Below are positions 51,813 through 64,000 of a DNA stretch of 64,000 nt, piece by piece. Made by a program: the position numbers and the translations under genes. How positions within the stretch are numbered: position 1 is the first letter of the stretch; each line of letters starts with the position of its first letter. Origin of the DNA: Onchocerca volvulus (taxonomy: Eukaryota > Nematoda > Chromadorea > Rhabditida > Onchocercidae); NCBI GenBank assembly GCA_000499405.2, contig HG738139.1, positions 7,464,616 to 7,528,615 on the forward strand. The letters run 5' to 3'. Under the pieces are notes generated by a model. It worked only from the letters and a program-made list of their open reading frames with translations. It was not told where the DNA came from and did not search any database.

Positions 51813-53941
51813 TCATTTGTTGTTATGAAAATTTTTGTGAGCACATTTTATGCTTTGCGGGTGAACAAATCGGAAAGGATCTGAATAGCGGATTATTTGA
51901 TTATCATTATATTTCATTAAAAGAAGATGGAAAGAAAAGAACTTTTTGACGATTTGTACGACATCTTCATCATTTAATATGTGTTCCTTTCCCACTCTTT
52001 GCGGATTATGTTTCGCTGAACTTCCCCAAACGTATGCACTGAAAATGAGAAATCATGGAACTAAAACACGACAAACAGTAAAATTCACTAATAATGCTGT
52101 CTGAATTAAATATAATGCGTCTTTCAGCAAATAAAACGATAGTTAACTTATAGGAACCATTAGTTTTACTTAGTTCATAACTTAACTACTGAACAAAAGA
52201 TTTTGAAAATAACATACAATTTGAAGTCTTTCTGAAGAGTTTTATGGATTTTGGAACATAAATCATCGACGGTTCGTGTTTCTGCTGGTAGTACGATGGG
52301 TGCATTGTAATCAGGTAATTGTCCTTTCGGTTTGGTATACCTAAAATAGTTTCTGCTTTTTATTTTCAAAAGGAAAAGAGAAATAGAGGAAATTTAAGCA
52401 CAAGTTAGGTACCTGAGGAATGCAGGGAAGTTCTGGGCGAAGAGACTAATTACAAATGGGTAAATTTGAATAGCAGTCAGACACTTGGAACCCATTCAAA
52501 TCAACCTTCTACACTAAGGATTAGGCTTTACCAATTTTCTAGAATTTTTTCTTGAATTATATCTTAATTTTCAAGTCTCGATTTTCCATTTTGAAATGTT
52601 TGAAAATGGAGGTAAACTGCAACACTTACACTCTAATGAGATTCAAATAATCCCATATTTTTTCCAGCAAATCATCGAAATTCCATTTGTGATGTGCAGA
52701 AATGGGCACACAGTGAGGAATTTTATATATTATATCTAATTCCTGAAAATTCAATCTAGAAGTATGAGTGGGAATAAATTTATTCCGAAATGAGTCTAGA
52801 AAAAGATCACCTTACCTCTACTGAAATTTGATCGATTTTGTTTAAAACATATATACATGGGATATAAATCCTGCAACAAATTGGCATTTTCAAAATCCAT
52901 AAGTTTGGTGATATTTAATCCAGCGATTTGATCAAAAATACAATACAGAATTCGAGTAATTCAGAATTTCAAGCTAGGAAGATAATAAAAAAAATTGGAA
53001 TTGAGAATATATCAATTCCTCTATTCAATCCATCAGAAAAGGACATCTCGAAGCCTATCTACCTATTTCCTTCGATAACATCAATTAAATCTTCCGATGT
53101 AGCATCAAATTTTAGAGTTACGTCGGCATTATGTATACGATATTCTGCCAAAATACTTTTTACTATCTCCGTATCAAGTTCTGATTGTGGAGCCTGAAAA
53201 TAAAATTTTGAGGCACAGCTGCATAGAGTAATTTCAATTCAATAGAAATGACCTAAAACAACATCAAAAAATATTTGATTTAGATAACACGGTGCAAACA
53301 GAACAAATAGAACCAACAGAACCAACAAATAGCGGATAACAGGAAGATTACGAATGGTCTAGTGCTGTAAACCTATCTTGCAAAGTTTACATAAAAATGT
53401 TCGCATCAACATTAGAAGTAGTAGATGGATAAGTAATGTTAATAGGATTACTAATATATGCAAGGCTTACCAAACATGTCAAATTTAATCCGCCTTTTTC
53501 TTTACGTTTAAAAACAATATTTGGTGGTGATTTGTTCAATCGTATACCGAAACCTTCCAATTCTTGTTCAAGCAATTTTTTGTGTTGCAGAGGCTTCATA
53601 ACATCTAATATCATCAATATTAACGAACATGTCCGAGCTACTGAAAATAAAAAGCTATAAAGTATTTGCATTTTATGATCTTCAAGATATAATAAAACCA
53701 TGAAAATGAAATTAAATCACAATTCAAGGCTTAGACTAACCAGCAATCACTTGTCTACCACGTCCCTTCCCATCTTTTGCGCCCTCAATGATTCCAGGCA
53801 AATCCAAAAGCTGCATTTTGGCACCTTTGTAGCGAATGACACCTGGTACCGTAGTTAGAGTGGTGAATTCATATGCTGCCACTTCCGAATAAACACCAGC
53901 AAGGTTACACAATAGTGTCGATTTACCAACCGATGGAAAAC
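51813..53941 (-). CDS. DRG1: Developmentally regulated GTP-binding protein 1 (DRG1), N-terminal exon missing
   Basis: DRG1 is a conserved translation-associated cytoplasmic GTPase. Exons: 53941-53741, 53471-53640, 53193-53063, 52870-52816, 52742-52630, 52340-52218, 52038-51813. G motifs: GFPSVGKST (G1) opening the first exon, TTLTTVPG (G2), [20 protein letters not shown] (G3 with switch II), and NKID (G4). The TGS domain follows ([31 protein letters not shown]), then [11 protein letters not shown], where DRG1 proteins normally stop. Two oddities: the ~60 residues before G1 (helix-turn-helix and Gly-rich segment) have no exon in the next several kb, and the frame runs about 42 codons past VKK to a TGA at 51813. 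The DRG1 rather than DRG2 identity rests on the VGKEH...EDVVQIVKK ending and the TGS sequence. Confidence 0.93.
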
Positions 53942-56484
53942 CTGAAGAGAAAAAAATCTTACGCCAAATTTAGTCGACTGACTAACAGTTCCAGAAATTT
54001 GAAGTTTAAATTTGTCCGTTTTCCGAGAAATCACCAATATGTAATAAGAGTTATTTTTAATGTCTATTTTATCTATTTTTAAGTATAAATAAAGTTTGAG
54101 GGTAACTCAAATCCTAACTTCTTTCAAGTTTCATCTATGATGAAAAAATGTGGCATGCGATTTCATTGAAACACAAAGACTTAATTAAAATCTTTGCTTG
54201 TGCGCATACTTCAATATTTCTTCTGTAATGAAATCTGAACATAAGTTGTCAAAAGATTTCTATTTATTTCATTACAACTGCACTTCTCAATGTAACATTT
54301 TGGAGCAATACAACATATTTTGAAGAACAATGATGAATTCTGTCTTTCAGATAAGAAAATTCAGTGATTTACTCTGAAAATACCGGTCAAATGTTTTCAC
54401 TCTCCATGAAAAATCACAAAATTCTAGCAATTTTCTTCATTTTTTTTTAATGACAAAATCATTGGAATTGAATCCCAGACCTAAGTTTTCATCTAAAAAA
54501 AAAAAAAAAAAAACCCTTGCTTCTTCATTTATTTGTTTTTTACTCACTCTCTCTTTCCACTTCATCTGTTTCTTTTTATTCAATTGACAAGTAACTTGTT
54601 CATACTTTCAAATTAAGTTTCAGAATTGAGTAGGCATATTAAATATTAGCTGAGAAAGCTCCTAGTATTTTACGGCATGAAATATTTCTCAAAATAAACA
54701 ACGAAGATGTTCGAAGAATAATATTAACTAAATTGCCAAACTTCTGATGATAGAAACAAAACTGCAAAAAAGTGCCTATAGGTTACGTACTGCAGCATTT
54801 TTTCTTATTTAATTTCTTCAGTCATCATTTATCCATTTCGGATGATTTGACGTATACTTCGATGAAAATATATTTGAAAACTTCATGATTAAGGGTTGTT
54901 TAATATTAATGAACTTAATGATAATATTTAAAAACTTTTCATAACGTATCAAACGTGAATAAGTCCAGCAAAAGATTAAAGAGAATGGAAGAGAGCATGG
55001 AATTATTTTTGAGAAAATATCATCTATTTTAATATTTACTTCATTTTAATTTCTTGTCACTGTACTTATGCTGTTTACCTAAATGTTTGTTCATTTATTC
55101 GCTCATTTATTTTTTATCGTTACCTACATTATATCCGTTGTTCAAAGCTAGGACTTTCAAATAATGGATGGGTATAAAGTAGGCAAAATTGATTTTACCT
55201 TAAAAATATAACAACCTGCAGTTTGTCGTAAAGTTGCATAAATTTTTGATAAAAGATAAACTTCTATTATTTCTCATGAATTTGCTTAAGTTAGATATTA
55301 TCTATAACTACCTTCGCTTGATCATTTAATTCATATTTTTGATTCAATATAATCGATTTAATTTATTTGTTGTTCCGCGATAGATTTAATTTCAATCGAT
55401 TTCATCGTCTTATATTTTTTCTCATATGTCTGAATTCTTTTGGACTGTATATTTAAATTCCTAAATATATTTGAAATATTGCTAACTCCAATCTCTAAAA
55501 ACTTGTCAACAACTCATCAAATAAAATACATTTTGTTATTCGACAAGAAGAAATGGATTCCATATGTTTATTTTCCCGAAAACTTCTAGAATTCTATTTA
55601 TTAAAGCAATAATGCAGCTGTCTCATAATTAAAATTGCATATTTAAATGAAGGGATAGATGATGGAGAGAGAGAGAGAGAGAGAGTTTGTGTAAATTACT
55701 TTTTTCTTCAATAATTCCAAGAAATGCGAAGATTTAGACACTTTTAATACTGTCATGTAACAGTAAGATCAAAAGCTATATATTTCAGGAAGTGTGTTGT
55801 CTATGTGCTAAAAGTTGGCATTTATAATATGATAATCTTCTCATGGAATATACATACATCCATGTTGGTGTTTATCGATATTTATACCACAGTGAACTTT
55901 AACAGCAAATGAAATGAATTCGTTGAAAATTTGAGTTTCATTGGAGTAGGAAGGATAGGAAGGAATTGAAATAAGAGAAAGGAGTGGAAGGGAGAAAGCT
56001 CAGGGACAAAGACAATATAGGGAAATGGGGATAGCAGATGAGAGGCCAGATCTGAGGCGAGCCAAGTAGATTTATGGGAACATACGGATGAAGCCAAGTT
56101 GACATATATCGAAACAGACAATGAGAAGGTTCAAAGAGAGATAGATGAACAAAGAGAAACGAATAATGAGAAACGGTGAAAGAAGAGAAAAGTGATAGGA
56201 TGGCTCGAAAAATACTCTATGCATCAAGTTTTGCCATAATATAGTGTATGTGTCTGTTATTTGCTTAAAGATTCAAATTTTTAGCTGGCGTGAGAATATA
56301 ACAACTGCAAAAACAGGCCTAGCACATATGCCTTATCTTTTAGTAGCCTAGCCTAGTCATTCAGGCTTTATAATGGCACACGGATAATGGTAAGATCTGA
56401 TCGCAGCCTTAAAAAAAGGCCAATTTTCAACTTTTACTACTTTTACTGTCGCCATTCCTACTATTGTATTCATACCATTTTATT
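53942..56484. other. Intergenic or DRG1 first-intron region
   Basis: This should contain the missing DRG1 N-terminal exon, but I found no match to its expected Gly-rich or helix-turn-helix sequence on the minus strand. It holds an A run near 54500, a (GA)n run at 55665-55685 and a purine-rich tract at about 55925-56060. Confidence 0.4.
55665..55685 (+). repeat. (GA)n dinucleotide run
   Basis: About ten uninterrupted GA copies lie in the divergent spacer between DRG1 and the type I membrane protein gene. Confidence 0.9.
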
Positions 56485-59400
56485 ATGCTCTTAATTCAAT
56501 CTTTCCTTACCTTTATTTTATGCATATTTCCTCTGGCAACAGCAGCAGGATCAATCATGGCCTCAACTCGGTCATCATCTGGCAAAGTTCGATCAGTCAA
56601 ACTTGAAAAGTCAACAATAAATGCTGCTAATGCCACTACTATTACTGCTACTATCGCCAAATCTATTACCTTTACTAATTCTGCAATGATTCGCAATGAT
56701 TTGTTATGCAATAATAATTCCGAATTTATATGTATTTGTCAACAGAATGCGGGTAATTTACTCAAGCATTATATTCTATGCAATGAACTCATTGAGGTAT
56801 ATTTCAATTCATTTCGAATTTAAATAATTTCAGTATTCTATTCTTTGGAATATTTGCGTTTTTAGTTGACTTCTACGGATTATTGTTTTCTTTAAGCAGC
56901 AGCACTCTGAATGCTCCATTCATGAAAATTCCCCGACGCCAATATATTAAAAATATATAACGGAACTAAGGAAGCAGAATCTATTTTGGTATAAGAAGCT
57001 TAGAATTGTTACAGCATTCTAATTTCCTTTCAAACATTAATAGCAAAATTCCAGGTAATTTTAACCAAATTCACTGTGAAATTCTATTTTCTCTGAGAAA
57101 ATTGAATTTTTACGGCCGAATGTACAAGATTTTAAAAATTAAGGAGATTCCGGATTAGACTGGATTAGGGTTTTCGAAATTTTTATTTCTAGCAAAAAGG
57201 AAGAGAGAGAGAGAGAAAGGATGTGAAGCTAAGTTAAGGAATATGAGATAAATATATGATAAAAAGACATGATTTTCTTATGTGACAGGAAAAGGTTAGG
57301 AGACTTTTCACCGAAAATTGGTATCACTAAAGACATATATGAAATGAATTTCGGAAAATCTTGATTTCATTTTTCGATAAATGATTTGGATAAAACTTTG
57401 GTCAATCCCTATTTTTCTTAACCTTCTAATCAAATTCACTTGAACCAACACTGAACTTCTCAGCGGAAAGTTGAAAAGCGAATGGTATAATGACAATCCA
57501 TGATAGCTCAAATTCTAGAAATTCAAACTAAAAACATAAACAGCCTGTTTCTCACTTCTACACAATTCAATATATTCAATATCTAATGTTAATTCATCAA
57601 ATCTTATAAAAAAAAAATATATGTCTGTTAGGTCTAAAATATCATCACGTTTAGAATATTTGAAAACTTGAGAAGCCGGCAAAATTCAATTACACAGAAT
57701 CGATGAAGTGGATGCTAGAGTGTTTATTCAATCTCCAAAAAAAAAAAAAAAATGACTTACATCTATTGTTTACTTTGTATAGTTTTCATTTCAAATATAT
57801 ATGATGATTTCTGAGTAAAAGTGGCTTCGTCAGATGTCAAAATAAGCCTAGTATGAATTGGGAATGAAACTTTACAAGAGAGACAAGTCTTCATAATCTC
57901 GGTATAATTATTGTGAAAAGTAATAAATACAACAAAAAGGTAACAATAAATATCGTTCATAGTGTTGATTATCAATAGTAGTAAAATATTTTTCCAAATA
58001 TTAGAATATTTTTTTCTGCAATCTCAATAGATGATAAATCGATATCACTCATAAATCAGCTTTAACATTGTTACATCCGTGTTTATGTCTAACTGATTAT
58101 GGAAAGAATAATTTGAAAATCATAGCATGAATAAAAGGTGGAGAAATTTTCTTAAATTTTTAATTGGATTGATATAAAATACATTTCTTGCATCGGACAT
58201 AGCTAATCATTCATTGTTATTAATTTATAACAAACAAATTTGAAAATTAAACAACTTTTATAAAAATCTTAGATTCTAATAGAAGTAAAAACATTAACTT
58301 ATGGGATTTTTCAGTTGAACGAATTGCCAATTATTGAAATGAACATCAGGCGTATCAATCTAAGTGCCCGGTTGCATACCAATGAAACCTACGAATCTTA
58401 TTTTAAACGTCGGATTGCAGCTGTTGTTAGTAATTATTGTGAGCAACAAGCTGATGAATGTATGGCCACTACACTTAGGCTAAAAAAGGTAATTACTATT
58501 AAAAGAAGAATTATCCAAAATTTATTTAATTGAATGATGAATTAAAAATATAGATTTAATAAACAAGTATCACTTCTAGCATCAGTTGATTCATCCGACA
58601 CTTCTTGAAGTCTGCTAAGATCATTTTGTATGTTATAGCTATACTCGATTCAAACTTCCCGATACATCGAAGCTAAATTACGTTGCAAAAAGATAGACGG
58701 CAATTGATAAATATCTCTAGAAAATATCTGAATGCATTTCATCACATATCTCGGAAATTTTCACTATATTTTTGTTAGATAAATTTTTATCAAATTATGT
58801 ATAGAGAAGCTTTTGGGGAATTTTTAGACTAATAATATTTACAAAAATGAATACCTCAGCAATAAAAAAAAGAAATAATAATAATAATAATAAATAGAGC
58901 AATGATCAATTATAAAGAAACTAGATATATCAGCTATCAAGCTAAAAATTTTTAAATCTAATTAAAGAATGAAGTCAAAACTGAAAACAGCTATTGCCTT
59001 TTTAATCTCTACATCATTTTCTTATTATAGGAGAATGTTGTACTACTGAGTATCAAGCCAAATAGTTTACAATCAACAACTATCAGTTTTGTGATCACCA
59101 AAAGTCAACGAAGAAGTACTCTTAATACAATGACAATTCTGGATTCTACCAAAGTGAAATACATTCTATCAGCACAACTAGCTGCTTTATCCCGGATTCT
59201 TGGTGGTTTACGCATTGAACAGGTTGATATAGCTATAATGAAAAAGTACCGAAATACTGATGGTACTGAAAGTACACAGCCGGATAATTTAGGTCTTCTG
59301 ATTATCCTATCAATTACTGCTGCATTTCTAACTATTACTTATACTATTGCTGCTATTCGAGTGTGCAGGTTAGATTTATTGAGGTATATTAACAAATAAT

Positions 59401-62048
59401 AAATTAATCTTGAAAAAATGAACTTAGTGATTATTACTTAGTTTTGTCACGAATGCAAAACTATTTATTTTCTTTAGCTTAATATTTCCTTTTTCATTCC
59501 AACTTATCAATGCATGCATGATTAAATCTAGAATTTTGCAATATTAACTCCCTTCTTAAGAAAGAAATGCAATCCTTAGTTCTTTTACTTTAAATTTTTA
59601 AAATTATAAACTGCAAATGCAAATATCAATATGCATGATTCTTCCAGTTTTAATTTTGGTCAATATTACCGTCGGCAGGATAAAAATCTATCATTTATAA
59701 TTGATTGTTCTTTTAAAATCAATTATTTTTATTAAATTCAAACTGATCACTGGTACTAACCTATCATTCTAATTCTCTTTTTTAATAAATTCTTAGCGAC
59801 ATAGATTCAAATATCTTTCTATAAAAATATAAAATGTAATATTTACAAAGTAGGCAGTGAGTTTAATTTAGTATCCCAAAGAGTTTAAAAAAGCAGTGAA
59901 GCATGATTTTCTCTATTTCCAAAACTATTAGGAAGGTATATATTCATATTCAAATTCTCAAATGGAAAATTAAGTTCAGTGTTTAAAATGAATTCTAGTT
60001 CTTAAATTATCTTTCAGTTACTCAGAACCAGATTATCTCTAACACAAAGAATCAGTACACGACAAATTAGTATTAGTGTACAACAAATTAGTAGTAGTAG
60101 TAATAGTTTTATAGAGAAAATTTCTTATTTTCTTCCTTACTGTCTTTTTATTCATCAAAAAACTTCAGCACTTGTCAGGCTGAATTATATTTCAGCGGTT
60201 AAAAAATAAGGAACAAACACTCAAATACGAAAAAAAGCGATAAACAGTTCAATTCATTCACTTTTCATTTATCTATCTTGCGTAATTACCTTCTCCACAC
60301 ACAATATCAATCTTATTTAACGTTATATACCTAAAAGATAATATAGAAAAAGTATAAATTTTTTTTGTAATCTATTATTTTGAGAAAACGCTCATTAATT
60401 TCATCTATTACATACCGCAATCTCTTCATCTCTTTATTAAAAAAAATGTTCTTTTTCACCACAAAATTTACATAGTGAATTTCTCGCTAGCCCAGAGACT
60501 CACTAAACAGGCAAATAGGACATTAAATAAAAATGAATCTAAATCACAGAATTATTGAAAACGATAATTTAAAATAGAAATCAATTCGATAATCATGAAA
60601 GTTACTGTTAAATGTCATAACAATAATTGAATTTAATAGCATTTAATTTCAGAAGCTGTTATGCAAAAAGACAAGCAAAGATGAAATCTAACAAACTGAA
60701 CAAAACTTCCGATACGCCAAATTATGGTACTTGTATGCAAAATGAGATGCACAAGAACTGTGAAATTCTCAATACTGTAAAGACGGTGATTCCTAAAAGA
60801 AATGATGCAAATAATTTGTATTCAGGAGAAACAGTCGTTATGGATGAACACCAAATGAGGAGAATGTTCCAATGCGATCCATCACAGTTACCAGCTGAAG
60901 AAATAACGCCATTATCACCAATCTCCAATAACTTATTTGTAATGTATGCTCCGAAATCCCCAAGAAAATCCAAACCACAAATTTATGATCCACGATCAAA
61001 ATATATAGTCAAGCAATCGAGAAAGATAAAAACAGAAAACAAGAATTCCTCTCTCCCACATAAGACTAATAAAATATTCCAAAAAACTAAAAACACTGTT
61101 GAAGTACCTCAAAAATATATCAATATGTTGGCGAAAAATGAACAAACTGTCGGAGAATTTTCCCATTTTGACTCAAATTCAACAACCTGTTTTTGTCAAT
61201 CAGAAAATGAAATTTTTGAACCACAGAGTAAAGAATTGCCAGTTTCAATCTGGAATCAGCCGATGGCTGAAGAATTACCACAGCCAGCACACAACCAACC
61301 TGAAACCATCCCTGAATTTATAGATTTGAACTTGAAAAAACCGACGATCGATGAACAACTAGAAACAACTTGGAATCAACCTGCAATAGAAAATGAATCT
61401 ACTTGGTTGTCCAATAAAGAACCAAGAGGCAAATCTTACAGCTTAACAAGCTCATTTTCTGAATCATCGTTCGATGTAGCGAATCATTATAATGAAGAAG
61501 CAATAAATTTTGAATTATATCATTCAAATCAGGGAAATAAATATAACATCAGAACTGAAATAGCTGATTTAAGAAAAGTTTCTCCTGATCAATCAAATCA
61601 TTTTCAAGAACCAGAATACTCGAACTCTTTTGCAAAAGATGACAAACATACTCATTTCTTCCAAAAATCGCGAACAACCCATCAATTCTATGATTGGTCT
61701 AGTGAAAGTGACGATGATGAAGGTGATGTCTATCATAAATTATCAGAGGCCGAGGAAGAGAGAGAAACAGAAAGGAATATCGAACTTGTTAATATGAATT
61801 ATGCGGAAGAAGTCGAAGATTTCAGAGAAGATTCTAAAACTTCTGAAAATGAAAAGAATTTCGGACTGAATTCAGATATACAATCTTTCACTTATGAAAA
61901 GCAATTCAAAGTTAGCACTGATGAGCCACATTACGAACAACTGCAGGAATCACCGTTACTACCGAATTCGTTGAATTTGAATTCTACTTCTAATGAATTT
62001 ATACCGGAAGAGTTTGTCAGTTTCACATCTATGGAAGATCTAAAGTGA
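56485..62048 (+). CDS. Type I single-pass membrane protein of unknown function
   Basis: Four exons (56485-56796, 58315-58488, 59031-59368, 60653-62048) with closing phases give about 739 residues. A signal peptide (MLLIQSFLTFILCIFPLATA) starts at the first ATG. The ectodomain of ~220 residues begins Ser/Thr-rich and then contains a compact part with two Cys (NYCEQQADEC) and alternating strand/helix text (VVLLSIKPNSL, ISFVITKSQRR), which may be a SEA-like fold. The transmembrane helix, NLGLLIILSITAAFLTITY, lies at about residues 245-265. A cytoplasmic tail of ~464 residues, almost all in one exon, is Glu/Ser/Asn-rich and probably disordered, with repeated WNQP-type motifs and an acidic cluster (SSESDDDEGD). 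I do not recognise the family with confidence. The large tail suggests docking or signalling, which is inference. Confidence 0.85.
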
Positions 62049-64000
62049 AAATATTTCATTTTTTTCAGTGCTTCAATATAATTAAATTAAATTATTAATT
62101 TTTCTTTTATCAATTTCATATTAGGGAGATTTAGTATTTGTGGTGATCTTATATTGTGCAGTTTCTAGATTATCATTTATCTCCTACCATTTCTCTGTAT
62201 AAATAACCCAGAAAACGAATCTTTCCCATCTCGTTATCACAATTTTCCTTAAATGAATAAATAGCATATCAAATGTTCCTTCTAAAATATGTTTAAAATC
62301 GATGTGACAATGTCTGTGTAATAAAACTACTCTATGGAATCAATTTCGACAAATCACTCATAAGCATCTATATTGAAAAAACCAGGAAAAAAAAAAAACA
62401 AAAGAAAAGAATAAATAATGTCATTTAAACCTAAACCCATGTGTTTGTAAAACTATAGCAACACTGCAGAATATATAAGTAAAATCGCTGCTTACCTTAT
62501 TTAATCTTGAATTTTTCAGCTTGCAAAGAACTTCATTTCTTTTCAAGATTTAATACTTGATATACTGTAGTTAGTCAAAACTGATGGATACATTGATTAA
62601 TTCAATGAATTAATCAATTAATATTCATATATTAGTTTATATATATATATGAATTTCAAGATGATGCAACAAGAATATAAATGTACAAAGCACAGATGTA
62701 ACTTCTTTTGTTTTTCGTAAACATTCTTTGTCCTCCATTTTGTTTCATAACAATAAAATATTGAAATGAAAGAAATACACTACACTACTTTTTTAACAAA
62801 TTATGACTGTGGATATAATTTTTGTTTCTACCAAGCTTTTGGTTGACCGAAATAAATCAAATGCTTTTTGCATTTTCCGAAATGGCTATTTCTTAGATTA
62901 TTTTATGATGGCTTTTCGCAATTTGGCCTTGGATTTTGAGCGGAAATCATCCAAAAAAACTGCCTTCCTATGAGTTTAATTATTAGTCCTTTAAACTGCA
63001 GTTTTATATTATGTATAAAGAGATATAAGGAAAGCTCTATTCAAAAATGATTTTAAAACTATGGGTGAAATTTCGAAAAAATGATTGGAAATCCTAAAAT
63101 TACGTCCAAATCAAATTTGATGAAAATTATTTATATTCGAAAAATATGGCCAATAAAATATGAAATCAGTTTTGATTAAATAATAATATGTAATTTTTAT
63201 ACCATTAATCATTTAATTACTATCGTTGTTGCAAAGAATCCTGCGATAAAGTGCTAATATCAGAAATGACGTATGATACGTGTTAACAATAAAAATACTT
63301 TTGTAATATCTGTGTGAATTTTTTATGATAAAAAAGTAAAGCAAACTTGTATAAAATTGCTCCATAAAGGAGAAACACACAAATAAAGCTTAAATTTACA
63401 CTAAATAAACTTGAAAATTTTCAAAATAAAAAAAATTTCATAAAAGTCAATACCGAAAGAAAAGATGTTAAAGATATACTAAGAAATATATCCAATTTAT
63501 TACTAGATAGTCATAACTTTAATGAAAAAAAAAAACTCTTGGAAATAGGAATTTCAAAATATCGGACACTTTAGCACCACAATTTTCTAGCTATAATAAT
63601 TCTAATGATTCACACTGATAAAAGCCGATAATAATTAAAAAAGATGCAAAAAATTTCACGGAAAAAAAAATCGATGATGATATCTGAGTCGTGTGAACGA
63701 ACAATATTAAAATACTTAAGCTGTAATTATTTGTTGTTCCATGAAGATTGTAAAATATTTGATATAAGAAACTACTGTGGTTAAATAAAAACTAAGCAAT
63801 GATACAGCAACGTTAAAAAATATATATCAAATTTCAATGGAATCAAATCCACTGAAATATTACTACTAAGAAATATCGTCATTTTGATAAAAGAATGATT
63901 TCTGTGCACTACATTAAGGTTTCATATGCTATAATTGGAATGCGACAGCATACGAATTTGGTAACTGATGATAGCTTCGGTGACTTTTTATATCATTTTC
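62049..64000. other. 3' flank of the membrane protein gene, no further gene seen
   Basis: AATAAA hexamers near 62257 and 62319 are candidate poly(A) signals for the gene ending at 62048. The remaining ~1.7 kb is AT-rich with no open frame or RNA gene I can support. Confidence 0.5.

Noticed and set aside
55882..56121. 79-codon minus-strand frame considered as the DRG1 N-terminal exon
   Set aside because: It is the complement of the purine tract, giving Ser/Pro/Phe-rich text with no DRG1 N-terminal features.

Overview
The window is AT-rich eukaryotic DNA with many short introns of 40-500 nt. Introns end in the nematode-type acceptor TTTTCAG or TTTTTAG, and several start codons sit just after an unpaired 3' splice site, as expected for spliced-leader trans-splicing. 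Gene content (a ryanodine receptor like UNC-68, nematode CX-module proteins) and base composition suggest a parasitic nematode, probably a filarial or other clade III species. That placement is inference. No bacterial, viral or organellar sequence and no tRNA or rRNA gene was recognised.

Layout, left to right: the last 22 coding exons of a ryanodine receptor (49-8053, +), with EF-hands, pore and C-terminus; a synaptotagmin with C2A and C2B (12629-14692, +, first exon not found); two tandem secreted CX-module proteins with Gly-rich N-termini (18622-20739 and 24001-25235, +); splicing factor SF3B5, a two-exon gene (28046-28488, -); a golgin-45/BLZF1 homologue (29692-32545, -); a 28-exon, 1614-residue protein that looks like little elongation complex subunit ICE1 (33956-45466, -); a PX-domain pseudokinase of the PXK/MONaKA family (47667-51389, +); the GTPase DRG1 (51813-53941, -, N-terminal exon missing); and a type I membrane protein of unknown function with a 464-residue cytoplasmic tail (56485-62048, +).

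Coordinates come from reading exon by exon and checking codon phase across every junction. Phases close for the RyR, ICE1-like, PXK, both CX, SF3B5 and type I membrane models. The golgin-45 model does not close in exon 4, and the 5' ends of synaptotagmin, PXK and DRG1 are open. The genes form no obvious operon or pathway. RyR and synaptotagmin are both calcium and excitability genes, but the others are unrelated housekeeping or secreted functions.

The least ordinary observations are the prion-protein-like layout of the two CX-module proteins, the reading-frame break on an A-AAA-AAC heptamer in golgin-45, the nematode ICE1 candidate, and two minimal upstream ORFs beside start codons.
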